A stretch of 64,000 bases of DNA. It comes from Photobacterium atrarenae. Its GTDB lineage: Bacteria; Pseudomonadota; Gammaproteobacteria; Enterobacterales; Vibrionaceae. The notes under the pieces were generated by a model. That model was not told the DNA's origin and searched no databases. It saw only the letters and a program-made list of their open reading frames with translations. Position numbers and translations under genes: made by a program. Below, in pieces: positions 18,874 to 26,642 of the stretch; position 1 is the first letter of the stretch, and each line of letters opens with the position of its first letter. The stretch spans positions 1 through 64,000 of the forward strand of contig NZ_CP101509.1 of the NCBI RefSeq assembly GCF_024380015.1, given 5' to 3'.

Positions 18874-20034
18874 ATGACAGCTTTAGCAGGTGAAAATGTG
18901 TGGTTTCAAAATTCACTTTCCAGGCTCATTCCACTGCCGATATTACAACAGACCCAACGTCGAATTCATTCAGGTATCAGGCTGCAAAAAACACTTGATG
19001 CTCAGGTCGTCGTTTTTTCTTTAACTTTATCCTGCCCTATCTGGGCTGCCCCCATCGCGACTGAGACCCCGTCTCAATCAGCCCATGCCGATAAAAACCT
19101 CCCGGATAATGAATCGTCTGACTGGGTCGACTGGCTTGATGATACCCAAGTATCAATTGCGGGCACAGTTCATGACTATAGTAGCAATATCGATCACTAT
19201 ATTGGCAAGGAAGACGGCGAAGACCCGCTCGACAATCAAAGTTACCTCCGGCTCCGGCAGCGTCTTCGTTACGGGCACCGCGAGTACCTTGACGGCGATA
19301 CCAATATCTACTTCAGGCTGGATTTGCCTCACACAGAAAAGAACTGGAAATTGATTTTTGATACCGACCCGGATGATTTCGATCGACTTGAAGATAAAGA
19401 ACGTGGGATCAGTAACCGCAGTGATGACGGCTTAGGCCGTGCTGTCGGTGGAGTTCGGTTGGAAGGGAGGAAGCTGGGATCATGGAAGCCTAACTTTGAT
19501 ATCGGCTTGAAACTCAAACTACCACTGGATCCATTTACCCGGGCCGATATTCAGAGAGTCGATCAAATTAGCCGTCACTGGACCAGTCGGTTGAAACAGG
19601 AGGTTTTCTATTATCACACCAAAGGCCCCGGGGTTGTCACTACAATTGATTTTTACTTTGCTCAAGAACCTGACATTTCAACTTTATTAAAATTAAGTAC
19701 AAACCTACAATACCTGGATACAGATAATAACTGGGAATATGTTCAGCAAGTGCAAATGCTGGATCGCATCAGTCATAACAGCCTGATGACGTACTCCCTT
19801 GGTATCAGCGCAGACTCAAGGCCGACCTATGCCATTACCAACGCTTGGGTTACGGCCAGCTGGAAGCATCGCTTCTATAAAAACTGGGCCTATTTAACCA
19901 TTACACCTGAGCTGAATTTTCAGGACGAATTTAGCTATAAAATTAATCCGGGGATCATGTTAGAGCTGGCGTTATACTTCAGCGCTAAGAGAAAAATCGA
20001 TCACATCAAGCAAACAATTCCTGTCCCTGAATAA
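18874..20034 (+). CDS. Putative outer-membrane beta-barrel protein, unknown function
   Basis: The 386-residue product has a late hydrophobic segment ending in an Ala-X-Ala-type site (SLTLSCPIWA, about residues 49-58). A real signal peptide may therefore begin downstream of the first ATG, but no internal ATG is available. The mature part contains many alternating aromatic/polar strands (for example SYLRLRQRLRYGHREY, NIYFRLDL, FDIGLKLKLPL, AYLTITPELNF), as in outer-membrane barrels. An Asp-rich stretch (FDTDPDDFDRLEDKERG) may be a surface loop or bind metal. No known family is recognised. It is convergent with another barrel-like gene only 18 bases away. Confidence 0.6.
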   Translation: MTALAGENVWFQNSLSRLIPLPILQQTQRRIHSGIRLQKTLDAQVVVFSLTLSCPIWAAPIATETPSQSAHADKNLPDNESSDWVDWLDDTQVSIAGTVHDYSSNIDHYIGKEDGEDPLDNQSYLRLRQRLRYGHREYLDGDTNIYFRLDLPHTEKNWKLIFDTDPDDFDRLEDKERGISNRSDDGLGRAVGGVRLEGRKLGSWKPNFDIGLKLKLPLDPFTRADIQRVDQISRHWTSRLKQEVFYYHTKGPGVVTTIDFYFAQEPDISTLLKLSTNLQYLDTDNNWEYVQQVQMLDRISHNSLMTYSLGISADSRPTYAITNAWVTASWKHRFYKNWAYLTITPELNFQDEFSYKINPGIMLELALYFSAKRKIDHIKQTIPVPE

Positions 20035-20052
20035 CCATTGAATGCGGCGGGA

Positions 20053-21300
20053 CTAATCAAACGACATCCTCACCCCAACGGAAAAGGCGTAAGCGGACAT
20101 ATCATCTAGCCCAATCAGGGTACTTGCCTCAGCATAAGCGTGCCAGTCCTGATTAAAAGCGCCAGATAAGCCCAAATGCACCCTGCCGTAGACCGAATCA
20201 TCGGTTTCAACAATAATCGGCAACACGCTTCCGGACTGATCAGCTTTCAGCTGACTGATAATCCGCTCAGAGCCGTCATTGACATCGTAATGGAGGTAAC
20301 CTCTGGCGTAGGGCTGGAATACCCCCCAGCTGGAGCGAAACGGATGGGATACACTCAAGCCGGTGATAAACTTCATCGATTCCAATTCATTGATATCGTC
20401 GATTTTGGACAGTAAATAGTTGGCACTCCCTTTTGAAAGCCGCTCTGAGTAACGCTCTGTATCCGACAAGGTGTATTCAATACTACTTTCCAAAGCAATA
20501 TTCAGATAATCATAACTGATCACATAGCCGCTACCGAGTGCAAACACCCACAGATCAGAGTCTGCCTCATTGGCACTGTTAATCACCGAATCACTATAAA
20601 ATGAAATTCGCCGCTCAATATCGGTATCCATCAACGCATAGCTGGCGGTAAAATCGAGATACCAGTTATCCCGGAAGTAACTAAAGTAGCCAGAGGCAAC
20701 CAGACCAGCACTCCCGCTGTCGCGATAGTCTTCATTAACATCGTAAAACGGCAGCCCCAGAGCCAAACCAAATAAATAATTATCATTGAGCAAGTAGTCC
20801 CCGCCCAACGTGAGGGAATACCCATCCCTCTGCTGCGATGGCTCAGTCGTGAGTGCCGTTCGCTCTCTGGCCTGCGGATCATTTTCCACCCGGAAATAGG
20901 CTCCCAGCCGGGTGTAGCTTTGCTCGCCAAACGCGCCATCCTGATAGAGCATCAATTCAGAATATGCTGGCGATGCAGGTGTTCCTGTCGTATGAGATGC
21001 TCTGGATGAATCTTTCGCAGCCGCACGCAGACTGGATGTTCGCAGCGCCGTCTCCTGTCGCCCGGGTGCCGAGAAAATATAAGCCTGACGGTGGTGGCTT
21101 TGTCTCAGATTTTTTTGTGAGACTTTATCACCGCGAAAATCGTTGGCCATCAGCATGAGATCTGAAATCGCCTGGTACATTTCATCCGACAGGCGGCCGG
21201 TCAAGCTGTCATCATTTGACCGCTCAGCCGCAATCGCCGGTGTCTGAGCACATACCCAAACGAACAGAATCCATCTGATCTGCCTGGTTGAGATCCTCAT
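20053..21300 (-). CDS. Autotransporter-barrel-like outer-membrane protein
   Basis: The 415-residue product has a classical signal peptide (MRISTRQIRWILFVWVCAQ, then a cleavage-type site PAIAAE). A polar helical region of about 100 residues follows, then a C-terminal part of about 270 residues rich in alternating strands (DGYSLTLGGDYLLNDNYLFG, WYLDFTASYALMDTDIERR, GVFQPYARGYLHYDVNDG). The pattern resembles autotransporter beta-domains, ending in strands closing with GVRMSFD. The passenger is very short, so it may be a free-standing barrel. No protease or adhesin motif is visible. Confidence 0.65.
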   Translation of the reverse strand: MRISTRQIRWILFVWVCAQTPAIAAERSNDDSLTGRLSDEMYQAISDLMLMANDFRGDKVSQKNLRQSHHRQAYIFSAPGRQETALRTSSLRAAAKDSSRASHTTGTPASPAYSELMLYQDGAFGEQSYTRLGAYFRVENDPQARERTALTTEPSQQRDGYSLTLGGDYLLNDNYLFGLALGLPFYDVNEDYRDSGSAGLVASGYFSYFRDNWYLDFTASYALMDTDIERRISFYSDSVINSANEADSDLWVFALGSGYVISYDYLNIALESSIEYTLSDTERYSERLSKGSANYLLSKIDDINELESMKFITGLSVSHPFRSSWGVFQPYARGYLHYDVNDGSERIISQLKADQSGSVLPIIVETDDSVYGRVHLGLSGAFNQDWHAYAEASTLIGLDDMSAYAFSVGVRMSFD

Positions 21301-21596
21301 AACGCCCCCTGAAGATACTGCGCTCCATTACTGTGAGTTCTAAAAATAATGACCGTAATGGATACAAGCATCAGTATAGAAACCAGGCTTGAAACCTTTT
21401 GTCGCAAAAATGCACACATCCAAGATATTTATAAATGTGTCAATCCGGCCACAGCCGCCACGTCAAACAACCCGTTGATTATTCGCAAATGAGTGCTGTA
21501 TCACCCCAGCGATACGCATTGCTCAGACCAGCTTGCTGTCTACGGCACTCGACCATATGCTGTTTTCATCCCAACCAATTTACCGGAGTCTGATCG

Positions 21597-22571
21597 ATGC
21601 CGAGAGCCTTTCACTTTTTCCTGCGCTGCCGACTCCCCCGGTTTCTCATCGCGCTGCTAATACCTTGTGCTGCAACGTTCGCTGCACAAGACACCAACCT
21701 GCAGTTGTCTTTCAAAACCATCACCGTTGAAGGTGCCGTCCGAAGTTTCTATCTGAACCTGCCCCCACAACACCAGACCAGTCACGAATCGGCTTCCGTG
21801 GTGATCGCGCTGCACGGCGGCGGGCGAACGGATGGGGATGAGCTGGCAGCACAAACAGACTTTCATTCACTGGCCGACCGGGACGGCGTGATCATGGTCT
21901 ACCCGAACGGCATCACAGCACAATGGAATGACGGCCGGGAGAAGACTGCCCGACGCTCGCGCGAGGTAATGTCAGCTGATGATGTAGGGTATCTTTCGGC
22001 ACTCATTGATCACCTGGTTTCAGCGTACCGTGCCGATCCGAACCGGATCTTCATGACCGGCCTATCGAACGGCGGCATGATGACCCTGCGTATGGGATGC
22101 GAAGCGAGTGGGAAACTGGCAGCAATTGCTGCGGTCATTGCGAACATGCCGATGAACCTCATCGATGACTGTCGACCAGATACACCACTGCCCGTATTAC
22201 TGATGAACGGCACTGCCGATCCACTGGTCCCCTGGCAAGGCGGGCATGTCGGCTTTCGGGCCAAAAGGATGGGGCAAGTCGCCTCCACTGACGCCACTCT
22301 GAGGTTCTGGCTGCAGCACAACCACTGCGATCAGCCGCCAAACATCACAGCATTTGCTGATATCAACACTAGGGACGGTTCAAGCGTCCGGCGACTGCGA
22401 TATCCATGCCATCCAGCCCCACTTGAAGTTGTGCTCTATAGCATTGAAGGTGGTGGGCATAACTTCCCCGGCAGTCAAACACCGGATCTTCCCCGTTTAC
22501 TCGGTCCGAAAAATATGGATATTCAGGGCGCTCAGGAGATTTGGCAGTTTTTCATACGCCACGGGCTGTAA
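21597..22571 (+). CDS. Secreted LpqC/PHB-depolymerase-like esterase
   Basis: The 324-residue alpha/beta hydrolase has an N-terminal signal peptide (hydrophobic LIALLIPCAATFAAQ). The oxyanion-hole region is VIALHGGGRTDG, the nucleophile Ser sits in GLSNGGMM, a probable catalytic Asp lies in NGTADPLVPW, and the His is in GGGHNFPGS. These match the LpqC/polyhydroxybutyrate-depolymerase and feruloyl-esterase family (COG3509). It probably acts outside the cytoplasm on an ester substrate that cannot be told from sequence. The gene stands alone, with about 300 gene-free bases before it in which only weak promoter-like elements are seen. Confidence 0.83.
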   Translation: MPRAFHFFLRCRLPRFLIALLIPCAATFAAQDTNLQLSFKTITVEGAVRSFYLNLPPQHQTSHESASVVIALHGGGRTDGDELAAQTDFHSLADRDGVIMVYPNGITAQWNDGREKTARRSREVMSADDVGYLSALIDHLVSAYRADPNRIFMTGLSNGGMMTLRMGCEASGKLAAIAAVIANMPMNLIDDCRPDTPLPVLLMNGTADPLVPWQGGHVGFRAKRMGQVASTDATLRFWLQHNHCDQPPNITAFADINTRDGSSVRRLRYPCHPAPLEVVLYSIEGGGHNFPGSQTPDLPRLLGPKNMDIQGAQEIWQFFIRHGL

Positions 22572-22690
22572 TTTCCTCCTCTGAGGAGTGACGGACATTC
22601 ACGACGGAAGGTTGCTCTCCAAACAGCTTCACTCTGTAGATTTGAGTATATCCTTAAAGAGGTACATCACGCACCACAGGAGGATTTCAT

Positions 22691-23053
22691 ATGACGACAC
22701 AAATTTCACTCTCCAAACTAGAAAAATCCTATGCTCCTGATTTTCGAAACAAAGTTGGCGCAGCACGCAATACCAATGATGTCTATCATGTGTTCTGCCA
22801 TACCGTGGCTCTGATGTTTAATGAGCTGACAGAAGGTGATAAGTTCAGAGAGGACGATATTGATTTCTATCCTGAAAGAGAGTGCCATTACGAATTTGGT
22901 AGCATTGTTAAAAGTAGCCCTTTGATTCAGGAATATTTGCAAACCTCTGACTTAAAAAGGATTCTGGACGATATGGCACACACCGCTGCCAACAGGCACA
23001 CCCATTTGGAGAATGAGCCGAAAAAAATCAACGCAAAGCTCATGCACCGTTAA
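22691..23053 (+). CDS. Hypothetical cytoplasmic protein, 120 residues
   Basis: The product is hydrophilic with no signal peptide or membrane segment, and is rich in His, Asp and Glu (YHVFCHTVALMFNEL, DDIDFYPERECHYEFG). It is preceded by a strong ribosome-binding site (AGGAGGATTTCAT before ATG) and followed by a hairpin, so it looks like a real single-gene transcript. The last 20 residues are basic and probably disordered. No family is recognised. Confidence 0.6.
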   Translation: MTTQISLSKLEKSYAPDFRNKVGAARNTNDVYHVFCHTVALMFNELTEGDKFREDDIDFYPERECHYEFGSIVKSSPLIQEYLQTSDLKRILDDMAHTAANRHTHLENEPKKINAKLMHR

Positions 23054-23062
23054 ACTGCCGGC

Positions 23063-23099
23063 CTCAAACCGCCACTCCCAAGGGTGGCGGCGATTTGAG
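23063..23099. terminator. Hairpin between convergent genes
   Basis: CTCAAACCGCCAC (23063-23075) pairs with GTGGCGG (23084-23090) and, after a 3-base bulge, TTTGAG (23094-23099). It lies between the hypothetical gene and add and probably terminates both. Confidence 0.65.
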
Positions 23100-23114
23100 A
23101 ACTATCACAAAAAG

Positions 23115-24116
23115 CTACTGCGCCAGGTACGATTCCGTCATGGTTCTTAACCGTGCCTTTTCCCCGTCAGAAATAAAACTCGCTTCAATCGCATTTAAGG
23201 TAAACTGGGCAACCTCTTCCCGACTCATCGGGTGTGCCTGCGCCACTGCCATAAAATTATCATTCATATAACCGCCGAAATAGGCTGGATCATCTGAATT
23301 CAGGGTTACGCACATCCCTTTACGCAGCAAATCCACAACATTATGGTGCGCCATGGATTCAAACACCTTCAGTTTAGTATTGGACAACGGGCAGACGGTC
23401 AGCGGCACCCGCGCTTCAATCAAACGAGTCACCAGATCATCATCCTCAACACAGCGGACACCATGGTCAATGCGCGTTGTGCCCAACAGCACAAGAGCAT
23501 CATCGATATTCTGCGCCGGGCCTTCTTCCCCGGCATGGGCCACCGTTAGGAACCCTTCTTTCAACGCTTGCTGGAATACCTGATGAAATTTTTCCGGCGG
23601 ATGACCCAGCTCTGAAGAATCTAACCCCACCCCGATAATTTTATCTTTATGCGGCAGCGCCTGGGCAAGCGTTTCAAAAGCGGAGGCTTCATCCAGATGA
23701 CGCAGGAAGCACATAATCAACTGACTGGAAATCCCCAGCGCTTCGCGGCCCTGCTCCAGTGCACGATGAATCCCGTTAACAACAGTCTCAAAAGCGATGC
23801 CACGGCTGGTATGGGTCTGCGGGTCGAAAAATATCTCGGTATGAACGACATTATCTTCTTTACAGCGCAGCAAATAAGCCCAGGTGAGGTCGAAGAAGTC
23901 CTGCTCATGGATCAATACATTCGCGCCCTGATAATAAATATCAAGGAAAGATTGTAAGTTATGAAACTGATAGGCATCACGGACCGCCTGTGGCGAGGTG
24001 TATGGGATCTGAACCTGGTTCCGTTGCGCCAGCTCAAACATCAATTCAGGCTCTAATGAACCTTCAATGTGAAGATGGAGTTCAACTTTGGGTAAACCGT
24101 AAATAAATTCTTTCAT
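23115..24116 (-). CDS. add: Adenosine deaminase
   Basis: Add deaminates adenosine (and deoxyadenosine) to inosine in purine salvage. The 333-residue TIM-barrel hydrolase has the zinc-binding HxH in [13 protein letters not shown], a third His in VAHAGEEGP where the catalytic Glu also lies, a conserved IDHGVRC, and the metal-binding Asp region LNSDDPA. The length is typical. Its 5' leader of about 90-160 bases contains an adenine-type purine riboswitch and a long inverted repeat, so adenine sensing is the likely control. The gene is convergent with a small hypothetical gene. Confidence 0.95.
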   Translation of the reverse strand: MKEFIYGLPKVELHLHIEGSLEPELMFELAQRNQVQIPYTSPQAVRDAYQFHNLQSFLDIYYQGANVLIHEQDFFDLTWAYLLRCKEDNVVHTEIFFDPQTHTSRGIAFETVVNGIHRALEQGREALGISSQLIMCFLRHLDEASAFETLAQALPHKDKIIGVGLDSSELGHPPEKFHQVFQQALKEGFLTVAHAGEEGPAQNIDDALVLLGTTRIDHGVRCVEDDDLVTRLIEARVPLTVCPLSNTKLKVFESMAHHNVVDLLRKGMCVTLNSDDPAYFGGYMNDNFMAVAQAHPMSREEVAQFTLNAIEASFISDGEKARLRTMTESYLAQ

Positions 24117-24145
24117 AGGATGCTCTTAATCTGTCTGAAGGTTGA

Positions 24146-24196
24146 TTAACAGCTTTTCTTCAAAGAAGTCAGACTTACAAAGAGAAAAGCTGCTAA
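24146..24196 (-). promoter_or_regulatory. Leader inverted repeat between riboswitch and add
   Basis: A 14-base arm at 24146-24159 (TTAACAGCTTTTCT) is complementary, with one mismatch, to 24183-24196 (AGAAAAGCTGCTAA), around a 23-base loop. It lies in the transcribed leader between aptamer and start codon and is probably part of the expression platform. No U run follows it in the direction of transcription, which argues against plain intrinsic termination. Confidence 0.5.
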
Positions 24197-24206
24197 CCAC
24201 TTAACT

Positions 24207-24273
24207 CTTCGTAATCAGAATTTTACGGATTCTGGTAGAGACCCCCATACCCTATTAATGGGGTTATACGAAG
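24207..24273 (-). ncRNA. Purine riboswitch, adenine type, in the add leader
   Basis: Read on the minus strand, this stretch of about 67 bases matches the purine aptamer. P1 is CTTCGTA with TACGAAG and J1/2 is TATAAC. P2 is CCCCAT with ATGGGG, closing a loop with AATAGGG. J2/3 is GTCTCTACC. P3 is AGAAT with ATTCT, closing the loop CCGTAAA. J3/1 is GATTACG. The two loops hold the conserved GG and CC that form the kissing contact. The base that pairs with the ligand (C74 in guanine riboswitches) is T here (complement of A at 24214), which specifies adenine. This agrees with the downstream adenosine deaminase gene and with the known Vibrio vulnificus add riboswitch. Confidence 0.93.
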
Positions 24274-24279
24274 CTGTAT

Positions 24280-24574
24280 TTAATAAACGTAGACGCTAAA
24301 TTCATCAAAAACAACAGCTTGAATTTTTTCATTCACCAGCGCGATAGTGGCTCCGACTCCTGCAACCGGTACCATTCAAGAGGACTCCACGGACAGGATC
24401 AGCACTGCTCCCACAGAGCAAAAAATTATCAGCCAGATTTTATTCCTGCGCCAGCGAGAGAAGGCCCGATTCTTTCAGCATCATGATAAACACCACCAAG
24501 GTGATCAGACAAAGGACGAAAACCGGGAGAAAAATGTAATTTCAAACGGAAAGATGATTGAGGCTGAGCTTCAT
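24280..24574 (-). pseudogene. Decayed small two-helix membrane protein gene upstream of add
   Basis: The minus strand from an ATG at 24574 reads MKLSLNHLSV, then TGA (24544-24542), then NYIFLPVFVLCLITLVVFI. Near 24468-24478 the sensible frame moves by one base to KNRAFSRWRRNKIWLIIFC and on to LILSVESS. A second in-frame TGA (24378-24376) follows, then MVPVAGVGATIALVNEKI to a TAA at 24280-24282. Joined, this gives about 98 residues with two membrane helices flanking a basic loop. Two nonsense codons plus a frameshift suggest a dead gene. Very small overlapping genes or sequencing error are alternatives. The family is not recognised. Confidence 0.45.
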
Positions 24575-24606
24575 AACCGACGCACTACCTGAGTCATAAA
24601 ATGAGC

Positions 24607-25356
24607 TTAGGGGTTCATAGCACTCGTGGTCGAATGAATCACATCATGGAAAAAATCACCGAGCTCTTCCCGGTTCAGCCATTGCGGGCGGAGCTGAAAA
24701 TTCCCCCAATTCGACAGTGTCTCCCAGGCTTCATCCCAGGGCGGGCTCTGATACAACAGACACCCGATTAACACAAACTGGCAGCAACTGATCAAGGGGT
24801 TGCGGTTTGAGCAAAGTTTCAATGCCGAGCCAAATGACATCTTGATCCGCCGGTTAGCCAGATCAACACTGTAGATCTCATCCAACAGCAGGTGGACAAT
24901 CCCCCCACCGGCAAGAAATAACCCGGAGAGCCAACTGGTGGTTTCACCGTACCCAAGCAGGTCAATAAATGACACGCAGCTCAACCCGGACAACACTACA
25001 AATGCAATGGAGTGGCAGCAACCGCGGTGCACCGTTACTTTCTCAAGCAAGGCTTTAAAGTTATAGCGTATTGTCAGGTAGCAGAACAGCGCATAGACAA
25101 TCAGCTCCAGCATCGACACCATCTGGTAAATGTGACCCACCAGGCTAAAGGTGATCAATCCTCCGAACAGCCTGAATAAGGTGCTCATGGATGTGGAGTT
25201 GTCCGAATCGATATCCGGCAGCAGCCCGCCCATCGTCCCCAGAAACATCAACCACAGGGCTGTAATGGGCGCAATATGACCGGCTGACAAAAATGCTGTC
25301 GCCGCCAGGCTGCTGGTAAGCGCGGCTGTTCCAATATGCATGTTGAAATTAGCCAC
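24607..25356 (-). CDS. YdjM-like (DUF457) inner-membrane protein, predicted metal-dependent hydrolase family
   Basis: The 249-residue product has about five to six hydrophobic helices and the conserved family motifs GGLLPDIDSD, VHRGCCHS and LLLDEIYSVD, whose Asp and His residues probably bind a metal. Proteins of this family (E. coli YdjM) are SOS-linked in some species, but no LexA-type site was recognised here. The start is a GTG at 25356 giving MANFNMHIG, which fits the MANF-like start common in the family. A gene-free region of about 210 bases follows towards higher coordinates. Confidence 0.75.
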   Translation of the reverse strand: MANFNMHIGTAALTSSLAATAFLSAGHIAPITALWLMFLGTMGGLLPDIDSDNSTSMSTLFRLFGGLITFSLVGHIYQMVSMLELIVYALFCYLTIRYNFKALLEKVTVHRGCCHSIAFVVLSGLSCVSFIDLLGYGETTSWLSGLFLAGGGIVHLLLDEIYSVDLANRRIKMSFGSALKLCSNRNPLISCCQFVLIGCLLYQSPPWDEAWETLSNWGNFQLRPQWLNREELGDFFHDVIHSTTSAMNP

Positions 25357-25567
25357 AATTCAAATACTCATTTTCGGCCTCGATGTCTCGGCCAGATGAA
25401 CGGGCTGCTCACCTCCGGACATCGCTACCATTATAAACTGGATATATAAACAGTATTATGAATTAATTTTCTGTGACATCAACGAAAATTATATTGATCA
25501 GCGTGTTACAGGATTAAGCGGCGACTTTTTAGACAATATTGACACCGCGTTGACAAACCCCATGGCA

Positions 25568-26044
25568 CTAACACCAACGCCTGACCTTGTGTTGATAAGC
25601 CGGATAACTTTCAGGAAACAACTGACGGAGGGTCTGCTCTTCAGGCTGGATCTGAAACCGGTTCATATACGTCACGAAACCAGCACATAAGATCAAGGCA
25701 TAACCACTCTGTAACAGAAAACCCCAGCCCATCAGCAGTAATAAAAAACCAAGGTACATTGGGTTTCGGGTCCTGGCGTAGACCCCGGTTTGCACCAGAA
25801 CCCTCGCCTGCTGCGGCGCCAGCGGATTCACCGTCGTTTGCGCCTGACGAAATGCTCGCACACCCAACAAAGGGATCAGCACGCCAAGCACAAAACAAAC
25901 CAGAGCTAAATAATTGCCCACCGAGGCCAGGTTTTGCATCTCAGGCAAGGCGCGCGAGACACCCCACATCAATCCTGCAACAATTCCCATGATCGCAACA
26001 GGTGGTACTTTCAGTGCCAGACGGTCCATCAGCAGCAGCTCCAT
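25568..26044 (-). CDS. PEMT/ICMT-type membrane methyltransferase
   Basis: The 158-residue membrane protein has four hydrophobic segments and the family-defining C-terminal half. That half includes TGVYARTRNPMYLGFLLLLMGW with the RNPMY motif that helps bind S-adenosylmethionine, and a later acidic EEQTLRQLFPESYPAYQHKVRRW. This is the isoprenylcysteine carboxyl methyltransferase / phospholipid methyltransferase fold. The substrate is unknown; in bacteria these proteins are usually not prenyl-Cys methylases. An internal ATG at residue 6 (after GGAG) is an alternative start. It lies 10 bases after the membrane protein gene upstream. Confidence 0.8.
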   Translation of the reverse strand: MELLLMDRLALKVPPVAIMGIVAGLMWGVSRALPEMQNLASVGNYLALVCFVLGVLIPLLGVRAFRQAQTTVNPLAPQQARVLVQTGVYARTRNPMYLGFLLLLMGWGFLLQSGYALILCAGFVTYMNRFQIQPEEQTLRQLFPESYPAYQHKVRRWC

Positions 26045-26054
26045 AACTTTCTTG

Positions 26055-26543
26055 TTAGTCCAATATCTCGATGCCCAGAGTAATCACAGTGACAATACCC
26101 AGGAACCAGGCACTCATGGTCAGCTCTTCATAAGCTAATGCAAGATTGTGCTGCTTTACTTTAACAACATCCAGCAAGCTCGTCGTCGCGTTGAGGTAAA
26201 TATCAGCGAGATGCTGATCGCGGCTGGCAAGATCTTCCGTATTGAGTTTTTCAATCATCTGCCGGAGATCAAGTGCCGGCATTTCAGAACACTTCAGGGC
26301 CAGCAATGTGTGTCCCCAGGCGCACACCAAAGCAAATAACCCAATCAGCAAGGCCACCAGCTGAATCCACTCGATTGGTAACGCAGGGTCAAACAAACGG
26401 TCGCTTCTCAGCACGATGATCACCGCGACGCCCGCCAGTGCCGTCGTCAAGATAACCAACAGTCTGGAGCAATGATGCTCGATAAACTGAAGTCTGTCGG
26501 ATGCTTCATGGTACCTTTCTTTTAGATAAGCTATCGTTTCAAT
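26055..26543 (-). CDS. Three-helix membrane protein, probable AUU start
   Basis: A conventional start search would stop at a TTG at 26459. The frame, however, continues upstream for 28 codons of clearly protein-like sequence (ETIAYLKERYHEASDRLQF and IEHHCSRLL) back to a TAG. It contains no ATG, GTG or TTG there, but an ATT at 26541-26543 has GGGAG 8 bases ahead. With that start the protein has 162 residues: an amphipathic N-terminal helix, two helices separated by a short loop (about 30-50 and 62-82), a cytoplasmic helix and a last membrane helix. The layout recalls SLATT/Pycsar-type membrane effectors, but no such family is recognised. It is followed by the methyltransferase gene. Confidence 0.6.
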   Translation of the reverse strand: METIAYLKERYHEASDRLQFIEHHCSRLLVILTTALAGVAVIIVLRSDRLFDPALPIEWIQLVALLIGLFALVCAWGHTLLALKCSEMPALDLRQMIEKLNTEDLASRDQHLADIYLNATTSLLDVVKVKQHNLALAYEELTMSAWFLGIVTVITLGIEILD

Positions 26544-26642
26544 GGCCTACACTCCCAGTCCACGCTATACACACCCTGCCTTAAACATAGACCAGATTCT
26601 CAGCCTGCAATGACTTCACACCCTGCCCGGTCATCGTTCCCA

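Noticed and set aside
24376..24544. Selenocysteine or recoding at the two in-frame TGA codons upstream of add
   Set aside because: No SECIS-like hairpin is apparent after either TGA and a frameshift is also needed, so gene decay is simpler.
24347..24592. Plus-strand ORF of 81 codons between add and the YdjM-like gene
   Set aside because: The translation is low-complexity and polar with no ribosome-binding site, while the minus strand of the same bases reads as membrane protein fragments.
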